Shown here piece after piece: positions 8,985 through 17,672 of a DNA stretch of 64,000 bases. The position numbers were made by a program, and so were the translations under genes. Positions within the stretch are counted from its first letter, which is position 1. Every line of letters starts with the position of its first letter. Source of the DNA: Micromonospora antibiotica (GTDB taxonomy: Bacteria > Actinomycetota > Actinomycetes > Mycobacteriales > Micromonosporaceae); contig NZ_JAGFWR010000033.1 of NCBI RefSeq assembly GCF_017599305.1, positions 1 through 64,000 of the forward strand, in the 5' to 3' direction. The notes under the pieces were generated by a model. That model was not told the DNA's origin and ran no database searches. It saw only the letters and a program-made list of their open reading frames with translations.

Positions 8985-9142
8985 TACGTCTCCCGCCGCT
9001 CGTTCCAGGGTGTCCGGGACCGTCGGCAAGGCTGACACCCGCCGGATAAAGAACCGATAAGGGTGCCGCTGACGCGGCACCCACGGCTGGCCCCTCAGCA
9101 TCGGAGCAGTTCCTGCTCCCGATCGCACAGGTTGGTGACACC

Positions 9143-10081
9143 TTGCTCCGACTCGCCACGAATTGTGTCATGGTCGCGCTGGCCGCCACCGCGCTCACCC
9201 TCGCCCCCGTCGGTGTCCGGCCGGCGGCGGCGATCGCCCACGGTGAGGACGCGGCCGACGGCGCGTACCGGTTCTCGGTGCGGCTGACCATGGTCGACCT
9301 GCCGGTCGCCGGTGGCGGCACCCGGGACAGTTGGTGCTCCGGCGCGTTGGTCGCGCCCCGCTGGGTGATCACCGCCGGGCACTGCTTCCGCAGCCCCGGC
9401 GGGCAACGCGTCAGCCGGGTCGTGGCCCGCCGGACCCTGGTCACGGTGGGCCGGACGACCCTCGACAGTCGGGCCGGCCACCAGGCCGAAGCCATCGCGG
9501 TCCGCCAGTCGGACGCCGCCGACGTGGCCCTCGTCGAGTTGGACACCCCGATCACCGGCGTGGCGCCGCTGCGGATCGGTGACACGCCGCCGGTGCCGGG
9601 TGAGGTCGTCCGGCTGACCGGCTACGGCCTGACCACGGCCGACGGGCCGGCCCCGGCGGACCGGCTCCAGACCGGGCAGTTCACCGTCGGCCGGGTGGGT
9701 GCCGACGTCATCGAGACCTCCGGCCGGCGGCCCCGGGCGGACACCAGCCCGTGCCCGCACGATTCCGGTGGACCCTACTTCCGGGAGCGGGCGGACGGCA
9801 CTGCCGTCCTGGTGGCGGTGGTCAGCACCGGCCCCGGATGCCCGCATCCGGGACCCGACTTCAGCGCCCGTACCGACACTCTCCGGGACTGGATCACCGA
9901 CACGACCGACCCGGCCAACCGGCCTTCCCGCTGGGTGCCGGTGGGTGTCGGCGCGGTCCTGGCGCTCCTGCTGCTCCCGGTGGCGCTGGTGACGCGCCGC
10001 CGTCGCCGCACGGCACCGGTGCCGGCGCGGGCCGGGCGCGGCGTCGACCGGGTAGGGCGGCGGCCCGGCCGGGTGCGGTAG
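9143..10081 (+). CDS. Trypsin-like serine protease, membrane anchored
   Basis: An exported S1-family protease of 312 residues. A signal peptide (cleavage near AAAIAHG) is followed by a chymotrypsin-fold domain with the triad His in VITAGHC, Asp in DVALVEL and Ser in CPHDSGGP. The residue before Asp-Ser-Gly-Gly is His where most S1 enzymes have Gly. After the catalytic domain comes one hydrophobic helix (WVPVGVGAVLALLLLPVALV) and an Arg-rich tail, which should anchor the enzyme in the membrane with its active domain outside. TTG 9143 is the most upstream sensible start; ATG 9170 would truncate the signal peptide. The neighbouring two-component pair may control it (inference). Confidence 0.88.
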   Translation: MLRLATNCVMVALAATALTLAPVGVRPAAAIAHGEDAADGAYRFSVRLTMVDLPVAGGGTRDSWCSGALVAPRWVITAGHCFRSPGGQRVSRVVARRTLVTVGRTTLDSRAGHQAEAIAVRQSDAADVALVELDTPITGVAPLRIGDTPPVPGEVVRLTGYGLTTADGPAPADRLQTGQFTVGRVGADVIETSGRRPRADTSPCPHDSGGPYFRERADGTAVLVAVVSTGPGCPHPGPDFSARTDTLRDWITDTTDPANRPSRWVPVGVGAVLALLLLPVALVTRRRRRTAPVPARAGRGVDRVGRRPGRVR

Positions 10082-10192
10082 TCGTCGACCTCGATGCGGT
10101 ACGGGCGGATTCCGCAATCCCGCAGGTCGGAGCCGAGTGCAGGGGCGAATTCGAGCCTTGCGCGGCCCGCCCCGCAGGTGTACAACTATCGC

Positions 10193-10212
10193 AGCTAGGT
10201 ACACACCTAGCT
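10193..10212. promoter_or_regulatory. Perfect inverted repeat ahead of the amino-sugar operon
   Basis: AGCTAGGT-ACAC-ACCTAGCT has 8-bp arms and a 4-bp centre and lies 30 bp before the first gene of the operon. A related GTGTAC word sits about 15 bp upstream. The position and symmetry fit an operator for the GntR/UTRA repressor encoded at the far end of the operon. Confidence 0.6.
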
Positions 10213-10242
10213 TTCGGTGGTATGTAACAGTGGGAGCCGGGT

Positions 10243-11235
10243 GTGGACCGCTTAAAGATCGGTGTCGTCGGGATCGGGGTCCAGGGGCAGCTGCACGCCC
10301 GCGCGTTGCGCGACGTGCCGCAGGCCGAACTGGTCGCGGTCGCCGACATCTCACCGCGCAACCGGGACTGGGCCGAGACGCACCTCGGCGTCCGGGCCGT
10401 CCCCGAGCTCGGCGACCTCCTCGACGCGGTCGACGCGGTCAGCATCTGCACGCCGGACCACCTGCACGAGGACGCGACCCTCGCCGCGCTCGCGGCGGGC
10501 AAGCGGGTGCTGCTGGAGAAGCCGATGGCACTGTCCAGCGCCGGTTGTGACCGGATCATCGCCGGCCGGCCCGACCCCGACGCGCTGATGATCGGCCAGG
10601 TACTGCGCTTCGACCCCCGGGTGCTGCGGCTGCGGGAGGTGGTGCGGTCCGGCGAACTCGGCGACATCTGGCACGTCAAGGTGTGGCGGTGCACCTCGCA
10701 GGCGGTCGGCGAGGGGATCTGGGACCGTACCTCGGTCGCCTGGTTCCTCGGCATCCACGACGCCGACCTGCTCCGCTTCGTGACCGGCCGGGAGGTCGAG
10801 GTCACCGGAGCCGTCGGCCGCAAGGTGCTGTCGCCCAGCCACGACGTCGTGCACGCCACGATCCGATTCGACGACGGCACCATCGGCACGATGGAGAACA
10901 ACTGGACGCTGCCGCACTCCCGGCCGTCGCGGGCCGACGCCGGCCTGCGGATCGTGGGCGAGCACGGCATCCTCGAGATGAACCTCTCCCACAACGACCT
11001 GATGTACGCCCGCCGCGACGGTGTGGCCAGCTTCATGGACACGTACTTCTGGCCCAGTCGCGACGGCGGCGGCGCCTACAACCTGCGTACCGAGTTGGCG
11101 GCCTTCGTCGACGCCGCGCTGAGCGGCGGACCGACGCCGGTCAGCGGTGAGGAGGGCCGGGCCGCCGTCGCCGTCGTCGAGGACATCGAGGCGGCCCTGG
11201 CCGGCGGCCCGGTGTCGCCGCCGCCCGGCAGCTGA
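10243..11235 (+). CDS. Gfo/Idh/MocA family oxidoreductase
   Basis: A 330-residue NAD(P)-dependent sugar dehydrogenase. The N-terminal Rossmann fold has the dinucleotide motif GVVGIGVQGQLHAR at about 7-20. The family EKP motif follows in LLEKPMALS near residue 90, and a C-terminal alpha/beta substrate domain completes the fold. Members oxidise sugars, inositols or amino sugars, or act as epimerases or glycosidases through an oxidised intermediate. GTG 10243 is preceded by a GTGGGAGC site. As first gene of the operon, ahead of the transporter and NanE, it probably converts the imported sugar. The substrate cannot be read directly. Confidence 0.9.
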   Translation: MDRLKIGVVGIGVQGQLHARALRDVPQAELVAVADISPRNRDWAETHLGVRAVPELGDLLDAVDAVSICTPDHLHEDATLAALAAGKRVLLEKPMALSSAGCDRIIAGRPDPDALMIGQVLRFDPRVLRLREVVRSGELGDIWHVKVWRCTSQAVGEGIWDRTSVAWFLGIHDADLLRFVTGREVEVTGAVGRKVLSPSHDVVHATIRFDDGTIGTMENNWTLPHSRPSRADAGLRIVGEHGILEMNLSHNDLMYARRDGVASFMDTYFWPSRDGGGAYNLRTELAAFVDAALSGGPTPVSGEEGRAAVAVVEDIEAALAGGPVSPPPGS

Positions 11236-11244
11236 GAGGTCGGG

Positions 11245-12168
11245 ATGCTGCGTTACGCGCTACGTCGCCTCGCGATCTCGGTACTGGTGCTGTTCGGCGC
11301 GGCGACGGTGGTCTTCTTCGCGATGCGGGCGGTCTCCGGCGACCCGGCGACCGCGGTGCTCGGGCCGGACGCCGACCAGGCGGCCGTCGAGGCGCTGCGC
11401 CGGGAGTACGGACTGGACGCCCCACTACCCATCCAGTACGTTCAGTTCCTCCGCCGTGCCGTCACCCTCGACTTCGGTGAGTCGTTCCGGCTCCACGACG
11501 CCGCGACGAACCTGGTGCTCACCCACCTGTCGGCCACGGCCGCCCTGGCGCTGACCGCCTTCGCCATCGCCCTGGTCCTCGGGTTCGCGCTGGGCACCCT
11601 GGCGGCGACCCGGCCCAACGGTGTGCTGGACCGGGTGGTCTCGGTGTTGTCGATGCTCACCCAGTCCCTGCCGACGTTCTGGGTCGGCATCATGCTGATC
11701 CTGGTCTTCTCCCGGTTCCTGCACCTGCTGCCCAGCTCCGGTGCGGCCTCCCCGGCCGCGATGATCATGCCGGCGGTGACGCTGGCCCTGCCACTGCTCA
11801 GCGTGGTGCTCCGGTTGGTCCGGTCCGGACTGCTCGACGTGCTGCACGAGGACTACGTGGTCACCGCCCGGGCCAAGGGTCTGTCCGAGACCCGGGTCGT
11901 CGGCTGGCACGCGATGCGCAACATGCTGATCCCCGTCGTCACCGTGGCCGGCCTGGAGTTCGGCAGCCTGCTGGGTGGGGCGGTGATCGTCGAGACCGTC
12001 TTCGCCTGGCCCGGGGTGGGTCGGCTGATGACCGACGCCATCGCCGCCCGCGACTACTCGGTCGTGCAGGCGTGCGTGATCACGGTCGCGGTGATCTTCA
12101 TCGTCATCAATCTCATAGTCGACCTGCTGTACGTCCGGCTGGACCCCCGGGTCCGCGAGAGCGTCTGA
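11245..12168 (+). CDS. ABC transporter permease, DppB/OppB type
   Basis: A 307-residue inner-membrane permease with six predicted helices. The N-terminal segment is typical of DppB (LRYALRRLAISVLVLFGAAT), and a large periplasmic loop with the family motif GDPATAVLGP follows. The cytoplasmic EAA loop (ARAKGLSETRVVGWHAMRN) contacts the ATPase subunits. It starts 9 bp after the oxidoreductase and forms a heterodimer with the next gene product. Peptide/nickel-class transporters also import glycosides and sialic acid in some bacteria, which fits the amino-sugar genes here. Confidence 0.92.
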   Translation: MLRYALRRLAISVLVLFGAATVVFFAMRAVSGDPATAVLGPDADQAAVEALRREYGLDAPLPIQYVQFLRRAVTLDFGESFRLHDAATNLVLTHLSATAALALTAFAIALVLGFALGTLAATRPNGVLDRVVSVLSMLTQSLPTFWVGIMLILVFSRFLHLLPSSGAASPAAMIMPAVTLALPLLSVVLRLVRSGLLDVLHEDYVVTARAKGLSETRVVGWHAMRNMLIPVVTVAGLEFGSLLGGAVIVETVFAWPGVGRLMTDAIAARDYSVVQACVITVAVIFIVINLIVDLLYVRLDPRVRESV

Positions 12169-12180
12169 GAGGTGACCAAG

Positions 12181-13119
12181 GTGTCTGACGGCGTACCCGG
12201 CTCGGCCGTGCTCGGCGCACCGGTCGTGCCCACCGGCGACGGCCGCCCCGACGGGTCGGACGCCCCACCGGTCGTCGTGCCCCGCCGCCGGCGTCGTCGG
12301 CTGCGACTGTGGATCCCCCTCGGGGTGATCGCCGGCTATCTGGTGGCCGGGGTGATCGGGCCGCTGATCGCCCGGTACGACCCGATCGCGACCTCCGTCG
12401 CCGACCGGCTGCTCCCGCCGGGCAGCCGGATGTCCGACGGCGGCCTGGCCCTGCTCGGCACCGACCAGGTCGGCCGCGACCTGCTCCCCCAGATCATGCA
12501 GGGCGCCCGGATCTCGTTGCTGGTCGGCGCGGCGACCCTGCTGCTGGCCGGCACGGTGGGCGCCGCCCTCGGCATCCTCTGCGGCTACCTCGGCGGGGTG
12601 GTGGACGCGACCGTCATGCGGCTGGCCGACATCCAACTGGCCTTCCCGTCGATCCTGCTCGCCGTCTTCGTCGCCGGCGTGCTCGGTTCCAGCGTCACCA
12701 ACGTCGTGCTCACCCTGTCCATCACCACCTGGCCGATCTTCGCGCGGGTGGCCCGGGCGCAGACCCTGGCCACCAGGTCCCGGGACTTCGCCAACGCGGC
12801 GCGCACCCTCGGCGCGGGGCCGTGGCACGTCGTACGGCACTGCGTGCTGCCCGCGGTGGCCAGCCCGCTGCTGGTCATCGCCACCGTCCAGCTGGGCTTC
12901 GTCATCGTCGCCGAGGCGTCGCTGAGCTTCCTGTCCCTGGGCATCCCGGCCGGCACGCCGAGCTGGGGCACCACCATCGCCAACGGCCGCGACTACCTGG
13001 CCAGCGCCTGGTGGATCGCCACCCTGCCAGGCCTGGCCCTGGCCGTCTTCGTGGTCTGCGTCGGTGTGCTCGGCGACGAACTGCGGGACCGCTCCGATCC
13101 GAACCTCTCCACCCGTTAA
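12181..13119 (+). CDS. ABC transporter permease, DppC/OppC type
   Basis: The second permease subunit, 312 residues from GTG 12181. An AGAGGTGA site lies 5-6 bases before this codon; GTG 12172 has no room for one. A Pro/Arg-rich cytoplasmic N-terminus leads into six helices. The EAA loop is recognisable (ATRSRDFANAARTLGAGPWH). The extracytoplasmic stretch LLGTDQVGRDLL is the DppC signature, where freshly imported ligands pass. It pairs with the DppB-like protein immediately upstream, with 12 bp between the two genes. Confidence 0.92.
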   Translation: MSDGVPGSAVLGAPVVPTGDGRPDGSDAPPVVVPRRRRRRLRLWIPLGVIAGYLVAGVIGPLIARYDPIATSVADRLLPPGSRMSDGGLALLGTDQVGRDLLPQIMQGARISLLVGAATLLLAGTVGAALGILCGYLGGVVDATVMRLADIQLAFPSILLAVFVAGVLGSSVTNVVLTLSITTWPIFARVARAQTLATRSRDFANAARTLGAGPWHVVRHCVLPAVASPLLVIATVQLGFVIVAEASLSFLSLGIPAGTPSWGTTIANGRDYLASAWWIATLPGLALAVFVVCVGVLGDELRDRSDPNLSTR

Positions 13120-13140
13120 CCGTCAGCGAAATGGGAAGAC

Positions 13141-14658
13141 ATGAGATCTCCGACCACCCGAATCGGTGCGCTGGCCCTCGCCGGCGTACTCGGACTGACC
13201 GCCTGTTCCTTCGGCACCGACGACCGGGCCGGTAGCGGCGGCGACGGCGCCACCACCCTGCGGGTAGCCAACCCGACCCCGGTGGTCTCGCTGAACCCGT
13301 TCGCCGCGAACTCGGCCGACCAGCCCACCCTGACCGTCGTCCAGGAGGTCTTCGAGACCCTGGTGGTGCGCGCCGACGGGAAGATCGCCCCGAAGCTCGC
13401 CGAGAGCTGGACCAATCCTGACCCGCTGACCTGGCAGTTCGTGCTGCGAAGCGATGTCACGTTCGCCGACGGGACGCCGCTGACCAGCGCCGACGCCAAG
13501 GCGTCCCTCCAGGCGCTGATCGACGGCAAGGGGCCGCTGGCCGGGCTGTGGGCCACCGTCGACGACATCCGCACCCCCGACGAGCGCACCCTGACCATCC
13601 ACACCAAGAGCCAGCTCGGCACCGTGCTGAGCAACCTCACCCTGCTCTGGATCGCCCCGGCCGCCAAGATCGCCGACAGCGCGTTCTTCGACGCCCCCTA
13701 CGGCACCGGCCCGTTCAAGGTCTCCTCGTTCACCGCCGGCCAGGCCGTCAGCCTGGTCCGCAACGAGAAGTACCGGGGGGAGCAGCCGAAGCTGGCCGGC
13801 ATCTCGTACCGCTACATCCCGGAGGTGTCCGGCCGGGTGACGGCGTTGGCGAACAACGAGATCGACGCGACCTGGGGGTTGCCGCCGGACCAGCTGACCG
13901 GGCTGCGGGGCAACGGCGACCTGACCGTCACGTCGTTCCCGACGTACGCCAACTACTACATCTGGTTCAACAGCTCCCGTAAGCCGTTCACCGACGCCCG
14001 GGTCCGGCAGGCCATGTGGCACGCGGTCGACTTCGCCAAGATCAATAAGTCGCTGTTCGACCAGGCCGGGGCCCCGGCCACCGGCCCGCTGCCGGCGGCC
14101 ATCTTCGGCTCCGCCGGCCAGAACCCGTACGCCTACGACCCGGCCAAGGCCCGCCAACTGCTCACCGCGGCCGGCTACCCGGACGGGTTCAGCACCACCA
14201 TGATGTGGAGCAGCGGCTGCTGCACCAACGGCAACTCCTTCGCCGACGCGATGATCAGCGACTGGGCCAAGGTCGGCATCGTGGTCAAGCCCCAGGAACT
14301 GGAACGGGCCACCTGGCTGGACAAGCTGCTCAAGCTCGACTGGGACAGCACGATGACCACCGGCAGCACGGTCACCGGCGACGCCGACTTCACCCTGGCC
14401 CGGCTCTACCTGTCGACCGCCAAGCGCAACGGCTACGCCAACCCCGAACTGGACCGCATCCTGCTGGCCGCCCGGGCGGAACTCGACCAGGACAAGCGGG
14501 CCGCGCTCTACGCCCAGGCCGGAAAGATCGTCTGGGACGACGCGGTGGGCATCTTCCCGCTCGACCTCAACGGCAACGTCGTGCTGCGCAAGGGCGTCGA
14601 GGGATTCACCCCGACCCCGAACGACCTGCCGGACTTCGCCGGCGTCTCGCTGCGCTGA
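13141..14658 (+). CDS. ABC transporter substrate-binding lipoprotein, family 5
   Basis: A 505-residue extracytoplasmic binding lipoprotein of the SBP_bac_5 (DppA/OppA) family. The signal peptide ends in lipobox LTAC. The mature protein shows the family pattern: an N-terminal region with VSLNPFAANS, the anchor segment LAESWTNPDPLTWQFVLR, the APYGTGPFKVSSF region and a C-terminal lobe with DFAGVSL at the end. It supplies ligand to the two permeases. In this family ligands range from peptides to oligosaccharides, so the NanE and kinase context is the best guide to substrate. Confidence 0.93.
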   Translation: MRSPTTRIGALALAGVLGLTACSFGTDDRAGSGGDGATTLRVANPTPVVSLNPFAANSADQPTLTVVQEVFETLVVRADGKIAPKLAESWTNPDPLTWQFVLRSDVTFADGTPLTSADAKASLQALIDGKGPLAGLWATVDDIRTPDERTLTIHTKSQLGTVLSNLTLLWIAPAAKIADSAFFDAPYGTGPFKVSSFTAGQAVSLVRNEKYRGEQPKLAGISYRYIPEVSGRVTALANNEIDATWGLPPDQLTGLRGNGDLTVTSFPTYANYYIWFNSSRKPFTDARVRQAMWHAVDFAKINKSLFDQAGAPATGPLPAAIFGSAGQNPYAYDPAKARQLLTAAGYPDGFSTTMMWSSGCCTNGNSFADAMISDWAKVGIVVKPQELERATWLDKLLKLDWDSTMTTGSTVTGDADFTLARLYLSTAKRNGYANPELDRILLAARAELDQDKRAALYAQAGKIVWDDAVGIFPLDLNGNVVLRKGVEGFTPTPNDLPDFAGVSLR

Positions 14659-14684
14659 CCCGAGAACCGGACCCGGAGGACCCG

Positions 14685-15707
14685 ATGGTGGCACCACCGC
14701 ACGCCCCGCACCCACTGCTGACGGTCGACGATCTCGTCGTCTCGTTCGACGGCCCGCTCGGCACCTACCGTGCGCTCAACGGTGTCTCGTTCTCCGTCGG
14801 CGCGGGCGAGACACTGGCCATCCTGGGGGAGTCCGGGTCCGGCAAGTCGGTCACCGTCCGCGCGGTGATGGCGCTGCTGCCCCGGCACAGCGCGACGATC
14901 GAACGCGGCACCATCCGGTACGACGGCGAGGAACTCTCCGCGCTGCCGGTACGGCGTACCCGCGAGCTGTCCGCCACCGAGATGGCGATGGTCTTCCAGG
15001 ACTCGTTGACCGCGCTCAACCCGGTCGTGCGGGTCGGTCAGCAGATCGCCGAACTGTTCCGGGTCCGGCAGCGCACCTCGCGCCGGGAGGCCTGGCGGCG
15101 CGCGGTGGCCGGCCTGGAGCGGGTCGGCATCCCGAACGCGGCCCGCCGGGCGCACGACTATCCCCACCAGTTCTCCGGCGGGATGCGGCAGCGGGTGGTG
15201 ATCGCGATGGCCCTCGCCCTGCGACCCCGGCTGCTCATCGCCGACGAGCCGACCACCGCCCTGGACGTGACCGTCCAGGCGCAGATCATGGACCTGCTAC
15301 GCGAACTGCGCGAGGCCGACGGGATGGCGATGATCCTCATCACTCACGACCTCGGGGTGGTCGCCGACGTGGCCGACCGGGTCGCGGTCATGTACGCCGG
15401 CACGGTCGTCGAGTCGGGTCCGCTGCGCACCGTGTACGACGCCCCGGCCCACCCGTACACCCGGGGGTTGATGGCCTCGGTGCCCGCACCGGACCGCCCC
15501 GGCGAGCGGCTGACCCCGATCGAGGGGATGCCGCCCTCGCCGCTGGCGACGCCCGCCGGTTGCCCGTTCCACCCCCGGTGCCCCGTCGCCCGGGCGGACT
15601 GCCGCACCGACCGGCCGGCGCTGCGGGTCGTCGCCGCCGGCCACGAGGCGGCCTGCCACTACGCCGAGGAGGTGATGGCCGGTGTCGACGTCCGAGGCGC
15701 GGCTTGA
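14685..15707 (+). CDS. ABC transporter ATP-binding protein, DppD type
   Basis: A 340-residue ATPase from ATG 14685 behind CGGAGGACC. It has Walker A (GESGSGKS), Q-loop (MVFQDSLTALNP), signature (FSGGMRQR), Walker B (LLIADEPTTALD) and the switch His (ITHDLG). The C-terminal oligopeptide-transporter domain carries the Cys cluster (CPFHPRCPVARADC, then CHYAEE) that binds an iron-sulphur cluster or metal in relatives. It overlaps the next ATPase gene by 26 bp and forms a heterodimer with that product. Confidence 0.94.
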   Translation: MVAPPHAPHPLLTVDDLVVSFDGPLGTYRALNGVSFSVGAGETLAILGESGSGKSVTVRAVMALLPRHSATIERGTIRYDGEELSALPVRRTRELSATEMAMVFQDSLTALNPVVRVGQQIAELFRVRQRTSRREAWRRAVAGLERVGIPNAARRAHDYPHQFSGGMRQRVVIAMALALRPRLLIADEPTTALDVTVQAQIMDLLRELREADGMAMILITHDLGVVADVADRVAVMYAGTVVESGPLRTVYDAPAHPYTRGLMASVPAPDRPGERLTPIEGMPPSPLATPAGCPFHPRCPVARADCRTDRPALRVVAAGHEAACHYAEEVMAGVDVRGAA

Positions 15708-16704
15708 GGTCAGGCAGCTACGGGTCAGCTATCCCGCCCGGGGCGGCCTGCTGCGCCGGGCGGCGGAGGTGCACGCCGTGGAACGGCTCAGCCTGACCGT
15801 CACCACCGGCCGTACCCTGGGGCTGGTCGGCGAGTCCGGCTGCGGCAAGTCGACCCTGGCCCGGGCCATCGTCGGCCTGCGCCGACCCACCGGCGGCGAG
15901 ATCTGGTACGCCGGCGAACGGGTCGACGACGCCGACGCGGCCCGCCGACGCCGGCTGACCACCCAGATCCAGATGGTCTACCAGGACCCGTACTCGTCGT
16001 TGAACCCGCGCAAGAAGGTGTCCTTCATCGTCACCGAGGGCTGGCGGGTGCACCGCGGTCAGGTGCCGCGCGACCAGTGGACGGACCGGACGGCCGAGCT
16101 GCTGGCCCGGGTCGGGCTCGCCGCCGAACTGGCCGACCGCTATCCGCACCAGTTGTCCGGTGGCCAACGCCAACGGGTCGGCATCGCCCGCGCCCTGGCC
16201 ATGTCGCCGCGGATCCTGGTCTGCGACGAGCCGGTGAGCGCGCTGGACGTGTCGGTCCAGGCGCAGACCCTCAACCTGCTCGCCGACCTGCGCGCGGACC
16301 TGGGCCTGGGCTACCTGTTCATCGCGCACGACCTGTCGGTCGTCCGGCACATCAGCGACGACCTCGCGGTGATGTACCTGGGCCGGATCGTGGAGACCGG
16401 ACCGGCCGCGACGGTGTACGGGGCCCCGGCCCACCCGTACACCCGGGCGCTGATCTCGGCGGCCCCGGTACCCCGTCCATGGGCGGCGCCACCGGCGGAG
16501 CGGATCCTGCTCACCGGCGAGGTGCCGTCGCCGGCCTCGCCGCCGTCCGGTTGCCGGTTCCGGACCCGGTGCGGGCTCGCCCAGCCGCGTTGCGCCGAGG
16601 TCGAACCGGAACTCCGCCCGGTCGCCGGGCGCGAGGTCGCCTGCCACTACGCCGAGTCCAGCCTGGCCGGTGGCGGGCCACCGGTCACGGCGGTGACCCG
16701 ATGA
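15682..16704 (+). CDS. ABC transporter ATP-binding protein, DppF type
   Basis: The second ATPase subunit, 340 residues from GTG 15682. It has Walker A (GESGCGKS), Q-loop (MVYQDPYSSLNPRKKV, typical of DppF), signature (LSGGQRQR), Walker B (ILVCDEPVSALD) and switch His (IAHDLSVV). The C-terminal Cys-containing tail is CRFRTRCGLAQPRC with CHYAES. The gene ends in an ATGA overlap with the kinase gene, so transporter and catabolic genes are translationally linked. Confidence 0.94.
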   Translation: MSTSEARLEVRQLRVSYPARGGLLRRAAEVHAVERLSLTVTTGRTLGLVGESGCGKSTLARAIVGLRRPTGGEIWYAGERVDDADAARRRRLTTQIQMVYQDPYSSLNPRKKVSFIVTEGWRVHRGQVPRDQWTDRTAELLARVGLAAELADRYPHQLSGGQRQRVGIARALAMSPRILVCDEPVSALDVSVQAQTLNLLADLRADLGLGYLFIAHDLSVVRHISDDLAVMYLGRIVETGPAATVYGAPAHPYTRALISAAPVPRPWAAPPAERILLTGEVPSPASPPSGCRFRTRCGLAQPRCAEVEPELRPVAGREVACHYAESSLAGGGPPVTAVTR

Positions 16705-17672
16705 GCGGCACCAGTCCCGTGCGGGTCGGCGTCGACCTCGGCCAGGGCGGCTGCCGGGCGGTGGCCCGGTACGGCCGGTCCACCGGACACGCCGCGACCC
16801 CGGGGTTCTGGACCGGGGACACCGACGCCCGGATCGCCGACGCGGTGGCCGGCGCGCTGGCCGACCTGGGCCCGGTGCCCGACGCCCCGGTGCTGGTCGG
16901 AGTCGGCATGACCGGTCTCAACGGCCAGCCGCCGGCGGTCGCCGCACTGGCCGCCCGGCTGGGTGCCCTGGGCCGGCACGGCCGCCTGCGGGTCACCGAC
17001 GACAGCGTGACCGCATACCTGGGCGCGCTCGGTCCGGTCCCCGGTGCGGTCGTGGCCGCCGGCACCGGGACGGTGGTCCTCGCCGCCGACGCCACGGGCC
17101 GTACCGCCCGGGCCGACGGCTGGGGTGCCGACCTCGGCGACCGGGGGTCGGGCCACTGGATCGGCCGTACCGCGATCCGGCTCGCACTACGGGACCGGGA
17201 CCGGGACCGGACCGCACCCGGCCCGTTGGCCGACGCGGTGGACACCGCCTGGGGGCCGGTCGAGACGCTGCCGGCCCGTTGGCGCGACGACCCACCCACC
17301 CCGGAACGGATAGCGGGCTTCGCCGGCACGGTCGCCGAACTGGCCCGCGCCGGTGACGACGGTGCCCGACGGATCTGGTGCCGGGCCGGTGAGCTGCTCG
17401 CCGAGTCGGCGGTCGGGGCGCTGCACCGGATCGGGCTCGGCACGACCCCGGTGCCGGTCGCCGGGACCGGCGGAGTCTTCCGCGCCGAGGACCTGCTGTG
17501 GCCGTCGTTCACCGCGGCCCTACGGGCCGGGGCCCCCGCCGCCCGGCCGGTACCGGCCGCCGGGGACCCGCTCGCCGGCGCGCTGGCCCTGACCGACGGG
17601 CCGGGCGTCCCTTCCCCGTTTTCCGGACTCATCGTCCAGATCGACATCGAAGCAAAGGCAGAACACCGATGA
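16701..17672 (+). CDS. BadF/BadG/BcrA-type sugar kinase (N-acetylhexosamine kinase-like)
   Basis: A 323-residue ATP-dependent kinase of the actin-like ASKHA fold. The phosphate 1 motif GVDLGQGGCRA is at about 8-18. The adenosine/phosphate 2 region includes VVAAGTGTVVLA, and the DLGDRGSGHWIGR stretch is characteristic of the N-acetylglucosamine kinase branch. It likely phosphorylates the imported amino sugar to its 6-phosphate, which the next enzyme, NanE, would epimerise. Both ends overlap neighbours by ATGA. If the sugar is N-acetylmannosamine, this would be a non-orthologous replacement for NanK (inference). Confidence 0.85.
   Translation: MSGTSPVRVGVDLGQGGCRAVARYGRSTGHAATPGFWTGDTDARIADAVAGALADLGPVPDAPVLVGVGMTGLNGQPPAVAALAARLGALGRHGRLRVTDDSVTAYLGALGPVPGAVVAAGTGTVVLAADATGRTARADGWGADLGDRGSGHWIGRTAIRLALRDRDRDRTAPGPLADAVDTAWGPVETLPARWRDDPPTPERIAGFAGTVAELARAGDDGARRIWCRAGELLAESAVGALHRIGLGTTPVPVAGTGGVFRAEDLLWPSFTAALRAGAPAARPVPAAGDPLAGALALTDGPGVPSPFSGLIVQIDIEAKAEHR

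Noticed and set aside
11425..12840. A 471-residue minus-strand frame across the permease genes
   Set aside because: It is the complement of two well-defined Dpp-type permeases and consists of Gly/Asp/His/Gln-rich text without motifs.
15158..16706. Possible second amino-sugar kinase or lyase hidden in other frames of the ATPase genes
   Set aside because: Frames here are shadows of the two ATPases; no sugar-enzyme motif was found.
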